NCBI GenBank assembly: GCA_039933175.1
Contig: JBDTOR010000038.1
Location: 1-18,134 of the forward strand
Source: Hyphomicrobium_A sp039933175
Lineage (GTDB): Bacteria; Pseudomonadota; Alphaproteobacteria; Rhizobiales; Hyphomicrobiaceae
Reading direction: 5' to 3'
DNA length: 18,134 nucleotides
In this document: piece after piece, positions 7,418 through 15,128 of the stretch
Numbering within the stretch: position 1 is the stretch's first letter
Layout: every line of letters starts with the position of its first letter
Translations under genes and position numbers: made by a program
Notes under the pieces: model-generated
Told to the model about the DNA's origin: nothing
What the model saw: the letters and a program-made list of their open reading frames with translations, nothing else
The model's database searches: none

Positions 7418-8059
7418 TCACTCGTGTTGTTCGTCGGCGAGCAATTCGCTGAGCTCATCGCGCAGCGCCGCCTTCAATGTTCTGCGGGCGCGGGCGAGCA
7501 GCGATTCCACTGCCTCGTCCGAGATGCCCATCATCTTTCCAACCTCGACCTGGCTCATCCCCTCATAGTGGAAGAGGGTCAACGCCATCCGCTGCCGGTC
7601 CGGCAGCGCCTTCAAGGCTGCATCGACGCGCAGGCTCGTATCGCGCGCCTCAAGTTGCGACAGCTGCGTCGCCGGCTCGATCTGTTCAGGCACTTCATCC
7701 GTCACCGTGAGCCGCTTTCCCGAACGCATGCGGTCAACGCACAGGTTCGATACGACCCGTCGCAGCCACGGACGCATTCCCATGGCGCCCACTTCCAAAC
7801 CTTCGGCCGAGCGCCACATGCGAAGCATCGCTTCCTGCGCCACGTCCTCGGCCTCGGCGTCGTCGCGCAGCATGCGCCGGGCGATGGTGAGCACGCCCGC
7901 CAGATGCCGGTCGACGAGGATGCGGAACGCGGCCGCGTCTCCACGGCCGGCGGCGGCCACCAACTTGGCCTCCTCCCCCGCGTCTGGTCCGCTCGGGTGT
8001 CCCCCGTGCGGACCGGGCTCGATCCTCTTTGCCGCCACCGCTAGCCTCGACATGGCCAC
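7418..8059 (-). CDS. ECF-family RNA polymerase sigma factor
   Basis: 213-residue sigma factor made of region 2 (about 45-90, with DAEAEDVAQEAMLRMW covering the 2.2 core-binding helix), a linker, and region 4 (about 146-200: ALPDRQRMALTLFHYEGMSQVEVGKMM... helix-turn-helix). There is no region 1 or 3, as is normal for ECF factors. It directs core RNA polymerase to a specific promoter set and is probably held inactive by the membrane protein encoded next. It is not EcfG by context, since no phyR or nepR gene lies beside it. The first codons are GTG GCC ATG: the GTG at 8059 has a GGGAG site 10 nt upstream, and the ATG at 8053 is an alternative start. Expected autoregulation could not be confirmed, as no clear self-promoter was found. 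Confidence 0.92.
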   Translation of the reverse strand: MAMSRLAVAAKRIEPGPHGGHPSGPDAGEEAKLVAAAGRGDAAAFRILVDRHLAGVLTIARRMLRDDAEAEDVAQEAMLRMWRSAEGLEVGAMGMRPWLRRVVSNLCVDRMRSGKRLTVTDEVPEQIEPATQLSQLEARDTSLRVDAALKALPDRQRMALTLFHYEGMSQVEVGKMMGISDEAVESLLARARRTLKAALRDELSELLADEQHE

Positions 8060-8104
8060 CGAAATACCGCTCCCAGTTTAGCGCCGGAGGAGGCGGTTCT
8101 GCGA

Positions 8105-8148
8105 CCCTCCCGGCGGGCCGCCAGGCCCTTTAAGCGCCCTTTGGAGGG
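8105..8148 (-). terminator. Structured intergenic region between glnE and the sigma gene
   Basis: CCCGGCG (8109-8115) pairs with CGCCAGG (8119-8125, one G-T pair) around a 3-nt loop, and an outer arm CCCTCC (8105-8110) is complementary to GGAGGG (8143-8148) in a competing structure. No T-run follows on either strand. It could be a glnE terminator or a leader structure for the sigma gene; the sequence alone does not decide. Confidence 0.3.
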
Positions 8149-8208
8149 AAGAACGGCCCCGATGAGCAAATTCCGTCGCGCGGCCCGGTTGTGCTGCCGG
8201 AGCCTAAT

Positions 8209-11160
8209 TCAGGCGATGATTTCGACGAACAGGCGGCTGACGGCGGCCTGGTTTTCCCGCAAATGGGCTTCCAGCTCTGCAAACGAAGGCGCATCGCCCG
8301 CCCGGGCAAGCAGGTCCTTGAGGCCTGACGGGGCCGTCGCCGGGTCGAAACGGCCCTCGATGCACAGCTTCAGAATTTGGGTCAGGTCGTGCAGCAGTCT
8401 CGTCGCCGGGATGAGGATGTCTGCGTGCGCGTGCGTCAGTAGCCCGGCATCGCGCAGCTTGCGGAAAGCCGCCACCGTATTCTGGTCGAGCACCTCGGGT
8501 CTGGCCCTGGCGTACACAAGTTGCAGGTACTGGGCGATGAACTCGACGTCGACGAGGCCGCCGCGCACCTGCTTCAGGTCCCAGATGTCGTCGGTGCCCT
8601 TCTCCTTGGCGATGCGCTGGCGCATCTCGATGACGTCCGTGGCGATCTTCGCCTTGTCGCGCGGAAAGACGAGCGAGGCGCGCACCGCCTCGTCGACGCG
8701 GTCACGCAGCCCTGTTGGTCCGGCGACGGCACGGGCCCGCGTCAACGCCATGTGCTCCCACGTCCAGGCGGTAGCGGTCTGGTACTCGACGAAGGTCTTG
8801 AGCTGCGTGGCGACCGGCCCCTGCTGGCCGGAGGGGCGTAGCCGCATGTCGACCTCGTAGAGCGTGCCTTCGGCGGTGGCGGCCGACAGCGCGCTGATGA
8901 GGCGCTGCGTCAGGCGCGCATAGAATTGCTGCGGCGCCAGCGGCCGCGCGCCGTCCGATTGCGTCGCCTTATCGTCGAACTCGTAGATGAGGATGATGTC
9001 GATGTCTGATGATGCGGTCAGCTCGCGCCCGCCCAGCTTGCCCATGGCGAGCACGGCCGCGCCACCACCCGGCACTTCCCCGTGGGCGCGCACGAGTTCG
9101 CGCTCGACGGCCTCTTTCAGTGCATTGATCAGCCGCTCGGCCAGCAGCGCGTAGGCCCCACCCGCCTGATTGGCCTTGATCGCCCCGGACAGCACACGCA
9201 CGCCGATGAGGAACTGCTGCTCGCTGCCGACGACGCGCGCCCGGTCGAGAATGTACTGCATGTCGTGCTCGCCCTCGCCGATCTCGGTGGCGATCAGACG
9301 GTCGAGCTCCTCCGCCGTCGGCAGCATGCCGAGCGTGCGCGGATCGAGCACGGCATCCAGCAGCCGGCGGCGGCGCGACAGGATGCGCGACAGGCGCGGC
9401 GCCGTGCCCATGATGTCGGCCAGCAGCCGCAGCAGCGCCGGATTGGCGCGCAGCAGCGAGAACAACTGCACGCCAGCCGGCAGCTCGGCGATGAAGCGGT
9501 CGAAACTGGCCAGCGCGCGATCGGGGTCGGTGGTATCGGCGAGGGCCGCGACCAGCAGCGGCTGCACCTCGGTTAGGCGTTCACGCGCGCGCGGTGAGCG
9601 CACGGCGGGATAGCGGCCATGATGCCAACCGCGGATGATCGCCAGCACCTCGGATGGCTGCGAGAAGCCCATCTCCTTCAGCGCCGCGAGCGTGCCCGGG
9701 TCATCCCGCTGGCCGGCAAACACCATGTTGACGCCGCCCGGGGTCAGCTTCGGCGCGTCTTCGAACAGGGCCGCGTAGTGCTTCTGCACGGTCTCCAGGC
9801 GGCCGATCAGCTCCCGCGAGAACGCCGCCGTATCGGCGTAGCCGGCGAACCGCGCGAAGCTTTCGAGCTGTACGGGATCGTCGGGTACCTCGTGCGTCTG
9901 CTCGTCGGCGACCATCTGCAGGCGGTGCTCGATGCGCCGCAGATAGAGGTAGGCTTCGCTCAGCTCTTCGGCGACTTGTGCCTTGATCCAGCCGCGCTCC
10001 ACCAGCTTTTCCATTGCCGCGAGCGTCTGCCGTGAGCGCAGCTCCGGCTGCCGTCCGCCGGCGATCAGCTGCTGCGTCTGCACGAAGAACTCGATCTCGC
10101 GGATGCCGCCGCGGCCGAGCTTGATGTTGTGTCCGCCGACCGCGATGTGGCCAAACCCGCGGTGCGCAAAGATCTGCCGCTTCATCGCATGCACGTCGGC
10201 AATGGCGGCGTAGTCGAGATACTTGCGCCAGATGAAGGGGGCCAGCTCGCCGAGCAGCTCCTCGCCGGCCGCAACATCGCCGGCGCAGGCGCGCGCCTTG
10301 ATCAGCGCCGCGCGCTCCCAGTTCTGCCCGAAGCTTTCGTAGTAGATGAGCGCTGCGGTGGTCGACAGCGCGATCTGGGTAGCGCCCGCATCGGGGCGCA
10401 GCCGCAGGTCGGTGCGGAATACATACCCGTCGCCGGTGCGCTCGGACATCATCTGCACGAGATCGCGCGTCAGGCGCACGAAGAAGCCTTCCGTTTCCAC
10501 GCCGGGCGCGACGCGGATCAGATCGCGGTCGAAAAAGACGATGAGATCGATGTCGCTGGAATAGTTGAGTTCGCCGGCACCGTGCTTGCCCATGGCGAGC
10601 ACGATATAGCCGCTGGGGGCGATACTGCCGTCGGCACCGGGCAGCCACTGGCCGCGGGCGGCCGCCTCGCGGAACAGAAAATCTACCGCGCCCTGCAGCG
10701 CCGCATCGGCGCACTCGGTCAGCGCGCCGGTCACGCTGAGCACCGGCCACACGCCGCCAAGGTCGGCCAGCGCTGTCAGCAGCGCCACCTCGTTCTTGAA
10801 CTGGCGCAGCGCGCTCATCGCCGCGGCGCGCGTGTCCGCGGCCTTCAGCTTGGCGGCCAGCTCGGCCTTGACTTGCGCAAGCCGCGTCTCCGGCGCCGTC
10901 GTCAGGATGTGCGCCAGCCGCGCGGGATCGCGCTCGATCAGGCCGCTGAGATACGGCGATCCGCTAAAGATGCCGGCCAATAGCGCGGTAGCGCGGGGAT
11001 TTTCGAGGGCGACGGCAAGCGGAGCCAGCCCAGCATCGGTCCGCGCGCGCTGCTTGAGAGCGGCAAGCGCACCAAGCGTACGCGCATCCTCGCGCGCTAA
11101 AGGCGCCTCGCTCACGCGCGCGATAAGCGGGCCTCGATCTGCTGCTTGCTGTGCCGCCAT
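8209..11160 (-). CDS. glnE: Bifunctional glutamine synthetase adenylyltransferase/deadenylase
   Basis: 983-residue protein, slightly longer than E. coli GlnE (946). It adds and removes AMP on glutamine synthetase in response to PII signalling. Both nucleotidyltransferase domains are present. The N-terminal (adenylyl-removing) one has GELNYSSDID at 196-205 with metal ligands D203/D205. The C-terminal (adenylylating) one has GGRELTASSDIDI with D719/D721. Each is followed by the helical domain expected for the family, including DLKQVRGGLVDVEF after the second. The start is the ATG at 11160; the gene begins 49 bp after the histidine kinase stop on the same strand, so it is probably in the same transcript, as I recall for several rhizobia. 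There is no sign of truncation or frameshift. Confidence 0.97.
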   Translation of the reverse strand: MAAQQAADRGPLIARVSEAPLAREDARTLGALAALKQRARTDAGLAPLAVALENPRATALLAGIFSGSPYLSGLIERDPARLAHILTTAPETRLAQVKAELAAKLKAADTRAAAMSALRQFKNEVALLTALADLGGVWPVLSVTGALTECADAALQGAVDFLFREAAARGQWLPGADGSIAPSGYIVLAMGKHGAGELNYSSDIDLIVFFDRDLIRVAPGVETEGFFVRLTRDLVQMMSERTGDGYVFRTDLRLRPDAGATQIALSTTAALIYYESFGQNWERAALIKARACAGDVAAGEELLGELAPFIWRKYLDYAAIADVHAMKRQIFAHRGFGHIAVGGHNIKLGRGGIREIEFFVQTQQLIAGGRQPELRSRQTLAAMEKLVERGWIKAQVAEELSEAYLYLRRIEHRLQMVADEQTHEVPDDPVQLESFARFAGYADTAAFSRELIGRLETVQKHYAALFEDAPKLTPGGVNMVFAGQRDDPGTLAALKEMGFSQPSEVLAIIRGWHHGRYPAVRSPRARERLTEVQPLLVAALADTTDPDRALASFDRFIAELPAGVQLFSLLRANPALLRLLADIMGTAPRLSRILSRRRRLLDAVLDPRTLGMLPTAEELDRLIATEIGEGEHDMQYILDRARVVGSEQQFLIGVRVLSGAIKANQAGGAYALLAERLINALKEAVERELVRAHGEVPGGGAAVLAMGKLGGRELTASSDIDIILIYEFDDKATQSDGARPLAPQQFYARLTQRLISALSAATAEGTLYEVDMRLRPSGQQGPVATQLKTFVEYQTATAWTWEHMALTRARAVAGPTGLRDRVDEAVRASLVFPRDKAKIATDVIEMRQRIAKEKGTDDIWDLKQVRGGLVDVEFIAQYLQLVYARARPEVLDQNTVAAFRKLRDAGLLTHAHADILIPATRLLHDLTQILKLCIEGRFDPATAPSGLKDLLARAGDAPSFAELEAHLRENQAAVSRLFVEIIA

Positions 11161-11209
11161 AGTTGCCGCCTCGCCGCCGCCGCGCTTGGGGGCCTACGTC
11201 TTAGCCGTC

Positions 11210-12604
11210 CTAAGCGCGCTTCGGAAGCGTCAGCACCACGCGCAGCCCCGGGCGGTTGTCCTCCAGGCGGACCGCGCCGCCGTGCAGCCGCCCGACCGCC
11301 TGCACGAGGCTGAGGCCGAGACCGGTGCCGGGCTCGGTGCGGCTCTTCTCCAAACGCACGAAACGCTTCAGCACGCGCTCGCGATCCTCCGGCGCGATAC
11401 CGGGCCCATTGTCGGCGACGGCGATCTCGACCGCCTCGGGCCGATCGTGCAGATCGATGGCGATCGTCGCGCCGCTGTTGAGATCGTCCGGCTTGGCGGA
11501 ATACTTGATGGCGTTCTCGATGAGATTGGCGACGGCCTGCACGACGAGCTGCCGATTGCCGGTGTACTGCGGCCCGTCCGCGACGTTCATGACCAGCGCC
11601 ATGCCGCGCTCCTCGGCGACCGGCTCGTACAGTTCGGCGACATCGCGCACCGCGCGGCCGATGTCGAAGCGCTCGGCGTTGCCTTCGAGCGCGCCCGCCT
11701 CCAAGCGCGCCACCAGCAGCAGGCTGTTGAACGTTTTGATCAGCTCGTCGGCCTTCTCGATCGTGTGCTCGAGGCCCTCGCGGTACGCGTCGCTGCCCGT
11801 CTCGCGCAAAGCCGCCTCGGCCGCATTACGCAGGCGCGTCAGCGGCGTCTTGAGGTCGTGGGCGATATTGTCGGAAACTTCGCGCAGGCCGCTCATCAGC
11901 GCCTCGATGCGCTCGAGCATGGCGTTGAGGTTGGTCGCCAGCTCGTCGAACTCGTCTCCGGCGCCGATGACGGCAATGCGCCGCGTCATATCGCCGGCCA
12001 TGATCGACCGCGCCGCCACGTTGATCGTCTCGATACGCTTCAGCGCCACCCGGCTGACGGCGAACCCGGCAATCAACCCGCCGAGCGTCAGGACACCGAG
12101 CGCGAGGAAATAGACCGTGCCCATCTCGCTGGCGAAGCGCCGCTGCTCATCGACGTCGCGGCCGACGATCAGCTGCACGCCGGGTCCGATATCCACCGGC
12201 ACGGCGACGGCGAGATGCTCGACGTTGCTCCCGACGTTAGGCGCATAGCGGAACACGCCGCCCGCGGGACTGCTGGCGATCTCCGGCGGCAGGCGGCTCA
12301 GGTTGCCGGCGAGCTTGGTGCCGGCCTCATCGGCGAGATAGAACAGCCCCGGCCCACCCGGCCGGCTGCGCGCGTCGACGGCCCGCACCAGGGCAGCTCG
12401 GTCGCCCGACTGCGCCTCCACCTTCAGCAGCTCAGCCTCCGCATGCAGCGTCGTCAGCACCTGGCTCGTGAGCACGCGATTGGTCTGCCACAGCAGCAGC
12501 CCGACGACGATCCCGGCGAAGGCGAGATAGGCGGCAGCCGTGATCGCCGCCATGCGAAAGGCGGTTGTCGAGACGGCGCGGGAAAGTCGATCAGGCAGGA
12601 CCAT
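11210..12604 (-). CDS. Sensor histidine kinase (HAMP-HisKA-HATPase)
   Basis: 464-residue inner-membrane kinase, numbered from the ATG at 12604; a GTG immediately before it at 12607 is an equal alternative. There are two membrane helices (about 18-40 and 163-186) flanking a periplasmic sensor loop of about 120 residues, then HAMP (about 187-239), DHp with H249 in NIAHDLKTPLTRLR, and a complete ATPase domain: N-box NLIENAIKYS, G1 DNGPGI (398-403), F-box LKRFVR, G2 GTGLGLSL (426-433). It would phosphorylate the regulator encoded just upstream, whose gene it overlaps by 14 bp. Placement beside degP suggests an envelope-stress role by inference. The ligand is unknown. Confidence 0.93.
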   Translation of the reverse strand: MVLPDRLSRAVSTTAFRMAAITAAAYLAFAGIVVGLLLWQTNRVLTSQVLTTLHAEAELLKVEAQSGDRAALVRAVDARSRPGGPGLFYLADEAGTKLAGNLSRLPPEIASSPAGGVFRYAPNVGSNVEHLAVAVPVDIGPGVQLIVGRDVDEQRRFASEMGTVYFLALGVLTLGGLIAGFAVSRVALKRIETINVAARSIMAGDMTRRIAVIGAGDEFDELATNLNAMLERIEALMSGLREVSDNIAHDLKTPLTRLRNAAEAALRETGSDAYREGLEHTIEKADELIKTFNSLLLVARLEAGALEGNAERFDIGRAVRDVAELYEPVAEERGMALVMNVADGPQYTGNRQLVVQAVANLIENAIKYSAKPDDLNSGATIAIDLHDRPEAVEIAVADNGPGIAPEDRERVLKRFVRLEKSRTEPGTGLGLSLVQAVGRLHGGAVRLEDNRPGLRVVLTLPKRA

Positions 12605-13271
12605 CACGGATCGTGTATCCCGCCCCGCGCACGGTATGCAAAAGAGGCTTGTCGAAGTTTTTGTCGATCTTGGCGCGCAGGCGCGAGACGTGGACGTCGA
12701 TGACGTTGGTCTGCGGATCGAAGTGGTAGTCCCACACGTGCTCGAGCAGCATGGTGCGCGTGACCACCTGTCCGGCGTGCTTCATGAGATATTCGAGAAG
12801 CCGGTACTCGCGGGGCTGCAGCTGAATGGCCTCGCCGTCGCGCGTGACGCGGTGCGACAGCCGGTCGAGCACAAGGCCGCCGACGACGTAGCGCGTCTCC
12901 TGCTCCTCGGGAACGGCGCGGCGCGCCAATGCCTCGACGCGCGCCAACAGTTCCGAATAGGCATAGGGCTTGGTGAGGTAGTCGTCGCCGCCGGCGCGCA
13001 ATCCCTTGACGCGGTCGTCGACCTCGCCCAGCGCCGACAGGATCAATACGGGTGTGCGCACACCTTTGCCGCGCAGCTGGCGGATCATCGACAGGCCGTC
13101 GAGGCGCGGCAGCATGCGGTCGACGATCAGCACGTCGTAGACGCCTTGCTCGGCCAGCGACTGGCCAGTCTCGCCATCCTCGGCGAGGTCGGCAGCGTGG
13201 CCGCTCTCCTTCAGCGCCTTCTGCAGGAAGTGAGCGGTTTCCCGGTCGTCCTCGACCACCAGCACGTGCAT
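12591..13271 (-). CDS. OmpR/PhoB-family response regulator
   Basis: 226-residue DNA-binding regulator. The receiver domain (about 1-115) has acidic pocket E7/D8/D9, phosphoacceptor D51 in VDRMLP, S79 at the switch position and K101 in LTKPY. The winged-helix output domain (about 125-222) contains LQPREYRLLEYLM and the recognition-helix region NVIDVHVSRLRAKI. The ATG at 13271 is chosen because it yields the normal MHVLVVEDD start; the open frame extends 10 codons further upstream. It overlaps the following kinase gene and so is its cognate partner. It lies 137 bp downstream of degP, with a strong hairpin in the gap. Its targets are not shown by the sequence; degP is a plausible one. Confidence 0.94.
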   Translation of the reverse strand: MHVLVVEDDRETAHFLQKALKESGHAADLAEDGETGQSLAEQGVYDVLIVDRMLPRLDGLSMIRQLRGKGVRTPVLILSALGEVDDRVKGLRAGGDDYLTKPYAYSELLARVEALARRAVPEEQETRYVVGGLVLDRLSHRVTRDGEAIQLQPREYRLLEYLMKHAGQVVTRTMLLEHVWDYHFDPQTNVIDVHVSRLRAKIDKNFDKPLLHTVRGAGYTIRDGPA

Positions 13272-13344
13272 CTCGTCACCGCTCCGCCGTTGTCGAGGCA
13301 ACCATCCCGACTCGCATTGTGCCCCGCGCCACTCCGAACGTCGA

Positions 13345-13381
13345 GGCGGCCCGCACTCTCAGTCCGAGGGTGCGGGCCGCC
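13345..13381 (-). terminator. Strong 16-bp hairpin between degP and the two-component genes
   Basis: Arms at 13345-13360 and 13366-13381 pair over 16 bp (12 perfect GC-rich outer pairs, one G-T wobble further in) around the 5-nt loop AGTCC. It starts 28 bp after the degP stop. No T-run follows on the minus strand, so it is not a textbook intrinsic terminator. It could be a U-less terminator, an attenuator, or a 3'-end stabiliser that lets degP and the regulator genes be expressed at different levels. Confidence 0.6.
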
Positions 13382-13408
13382 AGGTCGTTCATCGCTTCAT
13401 ATCTCGGC

Positions 13409-14986
13409 TCAGGTCTTGCCGAGCGGGATAGCGATCAGCACGGTCGAGTCGCCGCCCTTCTTGATGTGAAACATGACAGCAGGCGCGCCTTCGTCCTGTG
13501 CCTTCTTCACGGCCTTGGCGACATCCTGGGGCGTATTCACCGTCTCGTTGCCGGCCTTGAGGACGACGTCGCCCTCCTTGATACCCTTCAACGCGGCGTC
13601 CGAGTTCGGGTCGACGTCGGAGATGACGACGCCGTCCTTGCCGGGGCCTTGCTTCACGCTGAGGCCGAGCTGCTTCAGGTCGACGTTGCCGCCGAGATCC
13701 TTGGGCTCCTCGGGCTCGGTGTTGCCTTCGGCTGCTTCCGTGGTGTTCGGATACGTGCCGAGCTTCACCTTGACGGTCTGCTCACCCTTGTTGCGCCACA
13801 CCTTCACGTCGACCGAAGCCTTTGCCGGCAGGTCGGCGATGGTGCGGGCGAGATCGCGGCTGTCCTCGATCGCCTTGCTATCGATCGACAGGATCGCGTC
13901 CTCGACCTTGAGGCCGGCATCGGCCGCCGGACCGTTGGCCATCACTTCGCTGATGATCGCGCCCTTCGGCTCCTTGAGGCCGAGGCTGCCGGCGAGATCC
14001 TTGTCGATGTTCTGGATCTTGACGCCCAGCCAGCCGCGGCTCACCGCGCCGCCCTTCTCGAGCTGCTCGACGACGCGCTTGACGGTGTCGGCAGGCACCG
14101 CGAAGGCGATGCCGACGTTGCCGCCGGTCGGGCTGTAGATGGCCGTGTTGACGCCGACAACGTCGCCTTCGAGGTTGAAGGTCGGGCCGCCGGAGTTGCC
14201 GTGGTTCACGGCCGCGTCGATCTGCATGTAGTCGTACGGGCCGCCGATGTTGCGGGCGAGCGCCGACACGATACCGGCCGTCACCGTGCCGCCGAGACCG
14301 AACGGATTACCGACCGCCAGCACCCACTCGCCGACCCGCGGGTTCTTCGAGGCGAATTTCAGAACGGTGAGCGGCTTCTTCGGCTCGATCTTCAACAGAG
14401 CAATATCGGTGCGCGAGTCGGTGCCGACGATCTTGGCGTCGATCTCTTCCTGATCGTCGAAGCTCACCTTCACCTTGGTGGCGCCGTCGACGACGTGGTT
14501 GTTGGTGACGATGTAGCCGTCGGAAGACACGACGAAGCCCGAGCCGGCAGCCTGACGCGGCCGCTGCTGCATGGGGTTGGCGCCGCCGCCACCGCCGGGG
14601 CCACCCGGCATGTTCTTGAAGAACTCGTTCAGCGGATGATCTTCAGGCAGACCGGGGATGCCTTCGAACGGACGTCCGCCCGGACCGCCGGGAGCGGCGC
14701 CGGGGCTACGGTTGGCACCGCGATCGGCAACCTTCACTTCATTTGTCGTCGAGATGGAAACGACGGCCGGCTTCACGCGGTCGACGATGTCGGCGAACGA
14801 CAGCGTTTCGGCGGGCGTGCCGGGCTTGAACTGGGCGACGGCGGGGGCCGAGTACTCGGCAAGACCGAGGCCCAACAATCCGGCTCCGACCACACCCACG
14901 GCGGCCAGGCGCCGCAAGTCGCGGGCGATCGATTTTGTTGGCCCGCTCTTTGCTACGACCTCGGGCGAGCTGGGTTGGGTGGGCAT
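13409..14986 (-). CDS. degP: Do-family periplasmic serine protease/chaperone (DegP/HtrA)
   Basis: 525-residue periplasmic protease and chaperone for misfolded envelope proteins. It has a positively charged N-terminus with a hydrophobic stretch (about 27-51) ending APAVA-QF, a likely signal peptide or anchor. A Gly/Pro-rich Q-loop-like segment lies at about 92-140. The trypsin-like domain has catalytic triad H164 (TNNHVV), D194 (SRTDIAL) and S265 (GNSGGP). Two PDZ domains follow (about 310-410 and 430-520), of which the second is the more divergent. The ATG at 14986 is chosen because a GGAGG RBS sits 9 nt upstream and the signal sequence then starts normally; the frame stays open to 15331, but that extension would run into the divergent gene. 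The divergent spacer to the + strand protease gene (14987-15128) shows no confident promoter. Confidence 0.95.
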   Translation of the reverse strand: MPTQPSSPEVVAKSGPTKSIARDLRRLAAVGVVGAGLLGLGLAEYSAPAVAQFKPGTPAETLSFADIVDRVKPAVVSISTTNEVKVADRGANRSPGAAPGGPGGRPFEGIPGLPEDHPLNEFFKNMPGGPGGGGGANPMQQRPRQAAGSGFVVSSDGYIVTNNHVVDGATKVKVSFDDQEEIDAKIVGTDSRTDIALLKIEPKKPLTVLKFASKNPRVGEWVLAVGNPFGLGGTVTAGIVSALARNIGGPYDYMQIDAAVNHGNSGGPTFNLEGDVVGVNTAIYSPTGGNVGIAFAVPADTVKRVVEQLEKGGAVSRGWLGVKIQNIDKDLAGSLGLKEPKGAIISEVMANGPAADAGLKVEDAILSIDSKAIEDSRDLARTIADLPAKASVDVKVWRNKGEQTVKVKLGTYPNTTEAAEGNTEPEEPKDLGGNVDLKQLGLSVKQGPGKDGVVISDVDPNSDAALKGIKEGDVVLKAGNETVNTPQDVAKAVKKAQDEGAPAVMFHIKKGGDSTVLIAIPLGKT

Positions 14987-14995
14987 GCGGACGAA

Positions 14996-15000
14996 CCTCC
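14996..15000 (-). promoter_or_regulatory. degP: Ribosome binding site fixing the degP start
   Basis: The minus strand reads GGAGG here, 9 nt before the ATG at 14986. This supports that start over the in-frame candidates up to 15331. Confidence 0.7.
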
Positions 15001-15128
15001 AATTGCGAAGCAGGGAATTCTGTTCGTCACGAGCCGTAGCGAAAGCGGGATTACGGCAGCCTTTCGATTGCCTTAACAGTTGGTAATAAAGGGATCGTTC
15101 ACCATGCCCGCGAACCCAGGCAGAGCGT

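Noticed and set aside
8150..8178. GGAAT ... CGTT on the minus strand upstream of the sigma gene as an ECF promoter
   Set aside because: The spacer is only 14 nt and the -35 is GGAAT, so it does not fit the EcfG pattern; the sigma factor's own consensus is unknown.
11200..11214. CTTAG/CTAAG inverted repeat at the kinase stop as a terminator
   Set aside because: 5-bp AT-containing stem without a T-run; glnE follows closely on the same strand.
10796..12703. Long open frame on the + strand opposite the kinase and glnE start
   Set aside because: Antisense shadow of two well supported genes; no recognisable motif.
13052..15076. Long open frame on the + strand opposite degP and the regulator
   Set aside because: It is antisense to genes with complete catalytic motifs; its translation is low-complexity Arg/Ala/Leu/Asp-rich with no domain, as expected in GC-rich DNA.
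15065..15102. TGAAC ... TGTT on the minus strand upstream of degP as an EcfG promoter
   Set aside because: Both boxes have mismatches and the spacer is 18 nt; too weak beside the two exact matches at 1734-1880.
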